Part shown: piece by piece, positions 6,246-11,227 of the stretch
Numbering within the stretch: the stretch's first letter is position 1
Layout of the letters: the number at the start of each line of letters is the position of its first letter
Assembly: GCA_964236445.1 (NCBI GenBank)
Contig: CAXSDR010000112.1
Span: forward strand, 1 to 11,227
Reading direction: 5' to 3'
DNA: 11,227 bases
DNA from: CAXSDR01 sp964236445
GTDB taxonomy: Bacteria; Actinomycetota; Actinomycetes; Motilibacterales; Motilibacteraceae
Position numbers and translations under genes: made by a program
The notes under the pieces: model-generated
What the model was told of the DNA's origin: nothing
The model's input: only the letters and a program-made list of their open reading frames with translations
The model's database searches: none

Positions 6246-7118
6246 TCAGCGGATCTCCGTGATCTCCGGGCCGCGCTCGAACGGGTGGAGATCGTCCGCG
6301 CTCCGCACGTCGTGGTCGTGACCGGTGTGCTCGACCGCACCGGCGCTCGCAGGTGCGTCGGCGACGGCCTGCGGCGGGAGCCGCAGCTCGAGCGCGTCCC
6401 GCGGAGCCATGGGAGCGCCGCCGCGCAGGACGACGGTGCCGCGCAGGAGCGCCAGCAGAGGCGCGTCGATCCCGGAAGCCCCGCTGGTGCTGGGGTCGAC
6501 CATCGCCGCCGCACCACTGATCACGGCCCGCAGGAACCAGCGAGGACCGTCGACTCCTACGAAGCGCAGCGGCTGCATGCCCGGCGTGCCGTCCGGCAGC
6601 TGCACCCCGACGCGGGTGTGCAGCTCGGGTCCGAACGGGCCCTCCATGACCTGCGACGCACCACCCTGCGTCGCGATCTCGGCGGCGATCTCGGCGCGTA
6701 CGTCGTCCCAGATGCCCTCGTTTCGCGGCGCGGCGAACGGGCGCAGCTCCATGGCGCTCTCGTTGACGACCGCACCCACCGACTCGACGGAGTTGTCGAC
6801 CTGGGAAACCTGCATGCGAAGCTCGACGCCATCGATGCCGGGCAGCCACATGCCACCGAGGTCGATGCGCTCGCCGACATGGGGATCGTGCAGCTCACTG
6901 ACGTCGAACGGGCCCTCGAGCCGCAGTCCGCTCGACCGGCCCGGCCGCTCGTCGACGAAGTCGGCGCCTCCCTCGTCATCCTCGGTGTTCCCGAAGCCCG
7001 CACCGTCCGCACCGTCGGCATCGCGGGCATCGCGGGTATCGACGTCGTCGTGCACGTCCGACCCACGGGCCGCGGCCTCTCCGCTGTCCCTGCTCGACTT
7101 GTTGCGACGACCGAACAC
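6246..7118 (-). CDS. DUF3710 protein
   Basis: A 290-residue cytosolic protein of the actinobacterial DUF3710 family (Rv2696c type), function unknown. The N-terminus MFGRRNKSS is basic. It is followed by about 50 acidic, low-complexity residues (Asp/Ala/Gly repeats, about 20-57), then the conserved core (about 68-230). Recognisable family segments are GPFDVSEL, RIDLGGMWLP, ELRPFAAPRNEGIWDDVR, EGPFGPEL and RFVGVDGPRWFLR (about 185-197). The tail is His/Asp-rich (VEHTGHDHD). GTG 7118 is chosen because MFGRR is the usual beginning of this family as I recall. A GTG at 7127 would give a GTGA overlap with the dut stop and three more residues. An AAGGG about 11 nt upstream fits 7118 better than 7127. 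It is co-transcribed with dut. This is a solid family call without a known role. Confidence 0.85.
   Translation of the reverse strand: MFGRRNKSSRDSGEAAARGSDVHDDVDTRDARDADGADGAGFGNTEDDEGGADFVDERPGRSSGLRLEGPFDVSELHDPHVGERIDLGGMWLPGIDGVELRMQVSQVDNSVESVGAVVNESAMELRPFAAPRNEGIWDDVRAEIAAEIATQGGASQVMEGPFGPELHTRVGVQLPDGTPGMQPLRFVGVDGPRWFLRAVISGAAAMVDPSTSGASGIDAPLLALLRGTVVLRGGAPMAPRDALELRLPPQAVADAPASAGAVEHTGHDHDVRSADDLHPFERGPEITEIR
7000..7044 (-). repeat. degenerate 9-bp tandem repeat inside the DUF3710 gene
   Basis: Five consecutive 9-bp units on the plus strand (GCACCGTCC, GCACCGTCG, GCATCGCGG twice, GTATCGACG) are in frame and encode a run of three-residue Asp/Ala/Gly units (DTR, DAR, DAD, GAD, GAG) in the acidic linker. 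Changes in copy number would alter linker length without shifting the frame. Confidence 0.6.
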
Positions 7119-7123
7119 GGCTC

Positions 7124-7705
7124 TCACGTCCCTTCTGCGACGTCGGAGACGTCGTTCACACCATGGGTCGGACTGGTCTGTGCGGGTCGACCGAGAGTCG
7201 GCACCCCGGCCGAGGCGACGCCGCCGGTCGAGCCGAGACCTCCACCCGAGCGGTCGGACCCCGGCAGCGCGCGCACCTCGTGGAACACCGCACGCTCGAC
7301 CCGCTGCACCACGAGCTGGGCGATGCGGTCACCGCGGGTGAGCGTGATGGGGGTGGTCGGGTCGAGGTTGACGACGATGACCTGCACCTCGCCGCGATAG
7401 CCGGCGTCGATCGTGCCCGGCGCGTTGACCAGCGCCATGCCGCAGCGCGCCGCCAGCCCGGAGCGCGGGTGGACGAAAGCGGCATATCCGTCGGGCAGCG
7501 CGATCGCGACGCCGGTCGGCAGCACCACCCGCTCGCCGGGCGCGATCAGGGCGTCGACTGCTGTCACGAGGTCGGCGCCGGCGTCGCCGGGATGCGCGTA
7601 CGCCGGAGCTGGCAGCGCCTCGTCGAGGCGTAGCAGGAGGACGTCGACGGTGCCGTCGCGGCGGGCGGAGCCGGGCGTGCCGTGCAGACCGTTCGAGGTG
7701 GGCAT
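7124..7705 (-). CDS. dut: dUTP diphosphatase (dUTPase)
   Basis: A 193-residue trimeric-type dUTPase that hydrolyses dUTP to dUMP and pyrophosphate, limiting uracil in DNA and feeding thymidylate synthesis. All five motifs are present: I PGDAGADL (39-46), II HPRSGLAAR (79-87), III NAPGTIDAGYRGEV (94-107, with catalytic D100 and Y103), IV RGDRIAQLVV (124-133) and V RSGGGLGSTGG (152-162). In motif V the aromatic residue usual at this place (Phe, or His in M. tuberculosis as I recall) is Leu157. The protein is longer than the usual 145-155 residues because of about 15 extra N-terminal residues and a 30-residue Ser/Gly/Thr-rich tail after motif V. ATG 7705 is preferred over an in-frame start at 7801, which would add an Arg-rich stretch and overlap the DUF885 gene; TAAGAT 7 nt upstream and no Shine-Dalgarno suggest a leaderless message. 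Confidence 0.96.
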   Translation of the reverse strand: MPTSNGLHGTPGSARRDGTVDVLLLRLDEALPAPAYAHPGDAGADLVTAVDALIAPGERVVLPTGVAIALPDGYAAFVHPRSGLAARCGMALVNAPGTIDAGYRGEVQVIVVNLDPTTPITLTRGDRIAQLVVQRVERAVFHEVRALPGSDRSGGGLGSTGGVASAGVPTLGRPAQTSPTHGVNDVSDVAEGT

Positions 7706-7712
7706 CGGCGCG

Positions 7713-7718
7713 ATCTTA
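7713..7718 (-). promoter_or_regulatory. -10-like hexamer for leaderless dut mRNA
   Basis: TAAGAT, close to the consensus TATAAT, ends 7 nt before the dut ATG at 7705, where no ribosome site exists. It lies in a 92-bp gap after the DUF885 stop, so dut, DUF3710, the OB-fold gene and DUF3159 can be expressed independently of DUF885. A perfect 12-bp palindrome (CTGGCGCGCCAG, 7742-7753) falls where the -35 element would be and is a possible operator. Confidence 0.5.
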
Positions 7719-7797
7719 CCCGAGGCACCGTGACCGCTCGGCTGGCGCGCCAGGGGGGTCGGCGCGTGAGATCCACCGCGACACCTTCCTCGTCGCA

Positions 7798-9492
7798 TCA
7801 CTCCTCCGGCAGCGGCGGCGCCCCGGGCGGTGGCTCCTCGAACAACACCCGTTCGACGAGGCTGACCGGCAGCCGACCGCTCGCGGCCGCCCTGTCGTGG
7901 AACTCCTGCAACGGGCCTCGTGCCTCATAGAACCAGCGCTCCCGCATGCGCGCGATCTCCAGCGCACCAGTGAGATAGGACGCGGCCTGGGTGGGCCACG
8001 CGCAGTAGCGCAACACTTCGGCGCGCGCGGTCTCCTCGGTCAGCGACGCCTTCGTCGACATGAACGTGACCGCCTCGTCGACCGTCATCTCACCCAGGTG
8101 CAGCGACGTGTCGACGATGATGCGCGCGGCCCGGAACAGCCGCATGTCGCGCTGCGTCAGCTCCTGCTCGGGCGTGGTGTAGAAGCCCTCCTCCCGCATC
8201 AGCTCCTCGGTGTAGAGCCCCCAGCCCTCCACGAAGTAGGCCGAGCCGAGGACGACGCGCAGCGGGCGTACGGGCCGGTTGGCGGCCACCCACGAGAAGT
8301 GCCAGTGGTGGCCGGGATAGGCCTCGTGCACCGCGATCGGCCAGATCGTCGCCCGGCTGTTGGTGGCGAGGCGCTCGCGGACCATCTGCTCGCTGGCACC
8401 GTCGGGCGGATAGGGGACGAAGAAGTGCCCGCTGGCCAGCCCCCGGCCGGTGGTGGAGTCGGTGAGGTCGGCGAACGGCGGCGGCGCCATGTAGTGCGCG
8501 ACGGCGAGCATGCCGCGGGTGAAGGGGGCCGAGGGAACCACCGCGCAGTCCTCGCCCTCGGGCATCGTGACGAGCTCTCGCTCGACGCAGAACTCGCGCG
8601 CCCGCGCCGTCGCGACGCGGTAGAGCTCGAGCATCTCCTCGGGTGAGCCGGGCGCGTCGTCGTTGAGCGCCTCGACCGCCGCACGCCAGTCCTCGTCGCC
8701 GCGCAGCGCCAGCGAGCGGCGCCGCATGTCGGTGACGATCTCGTCGTAGGCGGCCTGCCCCCGCTCGCGCATCTCGCGCGCGCCGTAGCTGAGCCCCTCC
8801 CCCACGCGCAGCAACGCGTCGTAGTGCCCCTCGCCGATCGCCCAGCTCCCCGTCGCCCGGTCGGCGAGGTCGGCGACGTGGGCGCCGAACCGTTCGTAGG
8901 CCGCGGCCGCCTCCTCCCCGGCCGCAGCGACCTCGTCGTGCAGCTCGGGGTGCACCTGTGCGGCCACCGCCCGGGCGTAGGCGGCACCCGCGCCGATCTG
9001 GCCCAGCGAGCGTCGCAGCAGGGCGGGTGAGGCAAGCGTGGGGTCGAGGTTCTCGATGCCCTGCTGCAGCAGGCGTGGCGTGGCACGCAGCCGGGCAGCG
9101 ACCGAACGTGACAGCTGCGGCTCGGGAGCGAGGCGATGGAGCAGCAACAGCCACACGCCCTGCAGCGCCGCACCTGCGTAGTGGTCGGGGCTGCGCCGCC
9201 AGTCGCACCACGCCCGCATCGACGCCCTCGCCCGCAGGCGCATGACGACGAGGTCGCGGTCGATGCGCTCTGCGCGCCGCAGGCCGGTTTCGTCGAGCTG
9301 CGTGAGCCGCGCGAGCCATGCATCGTCGCGCGCCTCACACGCAGCGATGGCGGCGCGCGACATGTCGGGAAGACGGTCGTCGTGGTCGGTGAGCCCGAGC
9401 GCTGTGGCGAGGGTAGGGGCGGTCTCGAGCTCGTCGGCCACGAACTCTGCGGCGAGGGCGTCGAAGGGGCGGTCTCCACGGGGAACGGGCAC
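7798..9492 (-). CDS. DUF885 family protein, putative zinc metallopeptidase-like
   Basis: A 564-residue, mostly helical cytosolic protein with no signal peptide. The DUF885 family signature is AVHEAYPGHHWH: the HExxPGHH at 389-396 resembles a gluzincin zinc site. E422 in FVEGWGLYTEEL is a candidate third ligand about 30 residues later. Other family segments are HFFVPYPPDG (356-365), ARIIVDTSLHLGEMTVDEAVTFM (from about 456) and QAASYLTGALEIARMRE (502-518). The family is often annotated as an uncharacterised peptidase; the substrate is unknown here. GTG 9492 is the first start after an in-frame TAG and has TAGCGT 6 nt upstream. In the M. tuberculosis order as I recall it, dut and the DUF3093 gene are neighbours, so this gene appears to be an insertion into the conserved block, though its base composition is like the rest. 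Confidence 0.88.
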   Translation of the reverse strand: MPVPRGDRPFDALAAEFVADELETAPTLATALGLTDHDDRLPDMSRAAIAACEARDDAWLARLTQLDETGLRRAERIDRDLVVMRLRARASMRAWCDWRRSPDHYAGAALQGVWLLLLHRLAPEPQLSRSVAARLRATPRLLQQGIENLDPTLASPALLRRSLGQIGAGAAYARAVAAQVHPELHDEVAAAGEEAAAAYERFGAHVADLADRATGSWAIGEGHYDALLRVGEGLSYGAREMRERGQAAYDEIVTDMRRRSLALRGDEDWRAAVEALNDDAPGSPEEMLELYRVATARAREFCVERELVTMPEGEDCAVVPSAPFTRGMLAVAHYMAPPPFADLTDSTTGRGLASGHFFVPYPPDGASEQMVRERLATNSRATIWPIAVHEAYPGHHWHFSWVAANRPVRPLRVVLGSAYFVEGWGLYTEELMREEGFYTTPEQELTQRDMRLFRAARIIVDTSLHLGEMTVDEAVTFMSTKASLTEETARAEVLRYCAWPTQAASYLTGALEIARMRERWFYEARGPLQEFHDRAAASGRLPVSLVERVLFEEPPPGAPPLPEE

Positions 9493-9498
9493 ACGGTC

Positions 9499-9504
9499 AC
9501 GCTA
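9499..9504 (-). promoter_or_regulatory. -10-like hexamer for leaderless DUF885 mRNA
   Basis: TAGCGT on the minus strand ends 6 nt before GTG 9492 with no Shine-Dalgarno sequence in between. It sits in the 53-bp divergent gap shared with the DUF3093 gene. No good -35 is visible. Confidence 0.4.
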
Positions 9505-9545
9505 ACAACGGGTTCCCTGCATCGCCCGTCTGGTTGGCTGGGCGG

Positions 9546-10076
9546 ATGAGCAACGACACGGCCACCGCGCCCGGGGCACCCGGGGACTACCGCGAACGGC
9601 TGACCGTGCCGTGGTACGCCGCGCTGATGTGCCTGCTGGCCGGCGTGTGCGTCGCGGCCGTGTCGATCGCCTTCCTGGCGCCGTCAGGAGTGCTTCTGGT
9701 GGCCTTCGGCACGACCGCGGCGTGCGGAGCCCTGGCATGGCGCATGGGCGCGGTCGTGGAGGTGAGCAGCGGTCGGCTGCGGGCGGGTCGGGCCAGCATC
9801 CCGGTTGGCGAGCTCGGGAAGGCACGGGCGCTCGACGCGGCGCACGCAGCCCGGCTGCGTGGACGGGACATCGACCCGGCAGCCTTCCACCTGATCCGCA
9901 GCTGGGTGGGCACGGCGGTGGTGGTCGAGGTCGGTGACCCGCACGACCCGGCGCCCTACTGGTTCATCAGCACCCGGCATCCGGCCCGCCTCGTCGAGGC
10001 CCTGACGACGGCCCGCCACCGGCGAGCTCCTGGTCCCTCCTGGTCCCTCCTAGTCCCTCCTCCTAGTCCTGGATGA
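9546..10076 (+). CDS. DUF3093 membrane protein
   Basis: A 176-residue protein of the actinobacterial DUF3093 family (Rv2698 type), function unknown. It has the family opening YRERLTVPWYAA (15-26), two transmembrane helices (about 24-45 and 48-66), then a cytoplasmic or extracytoplasmic beta-rich domain. That domain contains ARLRGRDIDPAAFHLIRSWV (102-121) and DPAPYWFISTRHP (134-146). ATG 9546 is the first sensible start; the upstream GGGCGG abuts it and no clean ribosome site or -10 is seen. The last 12 or so residues (PSWSLLVPPPSPG) are encoded by a 10-bp tandem repeat and are not part of the conserved domain. The 3' end overlaps the convergent unknown gene by 14 bp. Confidence 0.85.
   Translation: MSNDTATAPGAPGDYRERLTVPWYAALMCLLAGVCVAAVSIAFLAPSGVLLVAFGTTAACGALAWRMGAVVEVSSGRLRAGRASIPVGELGKARALDAAHAARLRGRDIDPAAFHLIRSWVGTAVVVEVGDPHDPAPYWFISTRHPARLVEALTTARHRRAPGPSWSLLVPPPSPG
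10031..10060. repeat. 10-bp tandem repeat at the junction of two convergent genes
   Basis: Three adjacent copies of TGGTCCCTCC occur, two identical (10031-10040, 10041-10050) and one with a single change (TAGTCCCTCC, 10051-10060), followed by a partial TCCTAGTCC. The unit is not a multiple of three, so gain or loss of a copy shifts the DUF3093 frame. The plus strand is pyrimidine-rich and the minus strand carries runs of GG and GGG. Confidence 0.85.
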
Positions 10077-10875
10077 TCTCCCCCGGCACGACGCGACCGC
10101 GCAGCTGCTTCGACATCGAGGTGCCGAGTGAGGTGGTCGCCCGGCTGTTGACGATGGCGCCGGCCACGGCCCCGCTGAACAGCGGGCCGAGCGAGGTCAG
10201 CCCGCGTGTGGCGCGGCCGAGCAGACGCCGCCGGATGCGCGCCTTGGCAGCCGTGCCCATGACGGTTGTCAGCATCCGGGCGTCCGTGGGGTCCAGACCC
10301 CGACCGCTGGCCCAGGAACTGACATAGGCGACGGCCCGCTGCGACGACGAGCCGGCAAGCACGATCCCGTGGAGGGCATGCAGCTCGGCCACGAGCTTCG
10401 TCTCGATGGTCGCCACAGCGAGCGACTCGGCCGCGAGCTGGACCGGCACCGACACCACGAGGGTCGCCGGCAGCGTCCAGGAGGCGGCGGCGAGCGCACC
10501 GCCACCGGCTCCGACAGCAGCCGTCGCACGCGCGGCACCGCGGATGAGAAGGTCGGCGATGGCATCGTCCGAGAGGCCCGGATGGTGGGCCCGCAACGTC
10601 TCCCGGTCACGCACCGGGATGCGCGGGGCCGTCTCGACCAGCAGGTCCGTGAGCCACCGGCCACTCGTGACGGCACCGGCACCCGCCTGTCGCGCGGAGC
10701 TGCCGAGCGCAGCGGCAAGTCGGGCGAGCTGTCGGCCCCGCTCACGCTTGCTGATCTCCGGGGCCGCGTCGTCGTCGTCGAAAGCGGCGAAGTGGACGAG
10801 TTCGGCACCGACGTCAGAGGTCGGACGAGCCTCGGAGGGTTCGTCGTCACGCTGGCGCCGGTGCATCAGACCCAT
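10063..10875 (-). CDS. uncharacterised alanine-rich protein, possibly distant EcsC-like
   Basis: A 270-residue protein that I do not recognise with confidence. Residues 1-45 are charged, with an acidic run (DDDDAAPE); 45-115 are amphipathic helices with PRIPVRDRETLRAHHPGLSDD. A long Ala/Val-rich hydrophobic region (about 113-158, with GAGGGALAA) follows, then a further region ending in LTSLGPLFSGAVAGAIVNSRATTSLG (about 226-251). The C-terminal GAVAGA..N..T..LG pattern recalls EcsC-family proteins, but only loosely. It may associate with the membrane. ATG 10875 is chosen because the frame upstream (to 11031) lies inside the DUF4193 gene in another frame. TAGGTT (10883-10888) and TATAGG just upstream fit a leaderless start. 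In the M. tuberculosis order as I recall it there is no gene between the Rv2698 and Rv2699c equivalents, so this is lineage-specific. It overlaps DUF3093 by 14 bp tail to tail. Confidence 0.75.
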   Translation of the reverse strand: MGLMHRRQRDDEPSEARPTSDVGAELVHFAAFDDDDAAPEISKRERGRQLARLAAALGSSARQAGAGAVTSGRWLTDLLVETAPRIPVRDRETLRAHHPGLSDDAIADLLIRGAARATAAVGAGGGALAAASWTLPATLVVSVPVQLAAESLAVATIETKLVAELHALHGIVLAGSSSQRAVAYVSSWASGRGLDPTDARMLTTVMGTAAKARIRRRLLGRATRGLTSLGPLFSGAVAGAIVNSRATTSLGTSMSKQLRGRVVPGEIIQD

Positions 10876-10882
10876 GTGCCCG

Positions 10883-10888
10883 AACCTA
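10883..10888 (-). promoter_or_regulatory. -10-like hexamer in the 31-bp gap before the unknown gene
   Basis: TAGGTT, within TATAGGTT, ends 7 nt before ATG 10875. The gap after the DUF4193 stop is only 31 bp, yet it contains this AT-rich hexamer in an otherwise GC-rich stretch and no Shine-Dalgarno sequence, suggesting a separate leaderless transcript. Confidence 0.4.
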
Positions 10889-10906
10889 TACGGCCCACGA
10901 GCTCGG

Positions 10907-11206
10907 CTAGGCCGCGCACTCCTTGCAGACCACGTCGGCGCCGTTGGACGACGCGAGCTGGCTGCGGTGGTGCACGAGGAAGCAGTGGGTGCAGGTGAAC
11001 TCGTCCGCCTGACGAGGAAGCACCCGCACACTGAGCTCTTCGTTGGACAGGTCAGCGCCCGGCAGCTCGAGCGACTCGGCGAGCTCCACCTCGTCCACGT
11101 CGACAGCGCTCGCGGACTTGTCGACCCGGCGGGCCTTCAGCTCCTCGAGGCTGTCCTCGTTCATCTCGTCGTCGGTCTTGCGTGGTGTGTCGTAGTCCGT
11201 TGCCAT
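10907..11206 (-). CDS. DUF4193 zinc-ribbon-like protein
   Basis: A 99-residue protein of the actinobacterial DUF4193 family (Rv2699c type), function unknown. The N-terminal 60 residues are acidic and probably disordered. The C-terminal end holds a C-x2-C...C-x2-C pair (C72, C75 in FTCTHCFLVHHRSQLA, and C94, C97 in VCKECAA), which should bind one zinc ion in a ribbon. ATG 11206 has a strong GGAGG (11216-11220, within AGGGGAGG) 9 nt upstream, the clearest ribosome site on the minus strand here. The protein ends two residues after the last cysteine. Its promoter lies beyond the window. The strong leader and small size fit a well-expressed housekeeping protein; RNA-polymerase or nucleic-acid binding is possible but is only an inference from the fold. 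Confidence 0.9.
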   Translation of the reverse strand: MATDYDTPRKTDDEMNEDSLEELKARRVDKSASAVDVDEVELAESLELPGADLSNEELSVRVLPRQADEFTCTHCFLVHHRSQLASSNGADVVCKECAA

Positions 11207-11227
11207 TGACCCGGTCCTCCCCTTGGT

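Noticed and set aside
6285..7400. Plus-strand open frames opposite DUF3710 and dut
   Set aside because: Shadows of the real genes; composition is Arg/Ser/Pro-rich and neither has a ribosome site or recognisable domain.
1..11227. Mobile elements, CRISPR arrays, toxin-antitoxin or phage-defence genes
   Set aside because: No transposase, integrase, spaced direct repeats or defence domains were seen; all large genes belong to a conserved actinobacterial core neighbourhood.

Overview
The window is chromosomal DNA from a high-GC actinobacterium (Actinomycetota). The coding strand strongly prefers G or C at third codon positions and uses GTG starts freely. It carries several families largely confined to that phylum: DUF3093, DUF3159, DUF3710, DUF4193 and the paired TrkA/RCK proteins CeoB and CeoC. 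From memory, the order matches the Mycobacterium tuberculosis Rv2689c-Rv2699c neighbourhood: RNA methyltransferase, membrane permease, ceoB, ceoC, DUF3159, OB-fold protein, DUF3710, dut, DUF3093, DUF4193. It is therefore a conserved core-genome block rather than a mobile island. I see no transposase, phage gene, CRISPR array, tRNA or rRNA.

Layout, left to right. Positions 1-229 form an AT-richer end with no recognised gene and a weak candidate terminator. Next come two minus-strand genes read from right to left: a 675-residue permease of the APC superfamily (3587-1560), whose sequence looks like the potassium transporter KimA, followed with an 8-bp overlap by a TRAM-domain iron-sulphur 5-methyluridine RNA methyltransferase (1567-230). 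A 174-bp divergent promoter region separates these from two plus-strand, directly abutting RCK (TrkA-type) genes at 3762-5120. These meet, tail to tail with a 7-bp gap, a minus-strand run of DUF885 peptidase-like gene, dut (dUTPase), DUF3710, OB-fold protein and DUF3159 membrane protein (9492-5128), with 4-bp overlaps at two junctions. DUF3093 (9546-10076, plus) is divergent from DUF885. It overlaps by 14 bp the tail of a minus-strand 270-residue unknown protein (10875-10063), which lies just downstream of the zinc-ribbon protein DUF4193 (11206-10907).

How the genes may work together. The clearest functional unit is the potassium module. The permease keeps the KimA potassium-site residues and a KimA-like cytoplasmic domain, and it is transcribed divergently from two RCK regulatory subunits that have no TrkH/TrkG channel gene beside them. 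A permease of this type is easily labelled an amino-acid permease; the sequence argues for potassium. The dut group couples nucleotide-pool sanitation to three conserved but poorly understood proteins, one with a nucleic-acid-binding OB fold.

A recurrent regulatory theme is that several starts (permease, dut, DUF885, the 270-residue unknown, possibly the OB-fold gene) lack a Shine-Dalgarno sequence and instead have a TANNNT -10-like hexamer 6 or 7 nt before the start codon. That is the signature of leaderless mRNAs. The window looks mostly like an ordinary core region. The points worth following up are the KimA/CeoBC pairing, the leaderless starts, a frame-changing 10-bp tandem repeat between two convergent genes, and the unassigned left edge.
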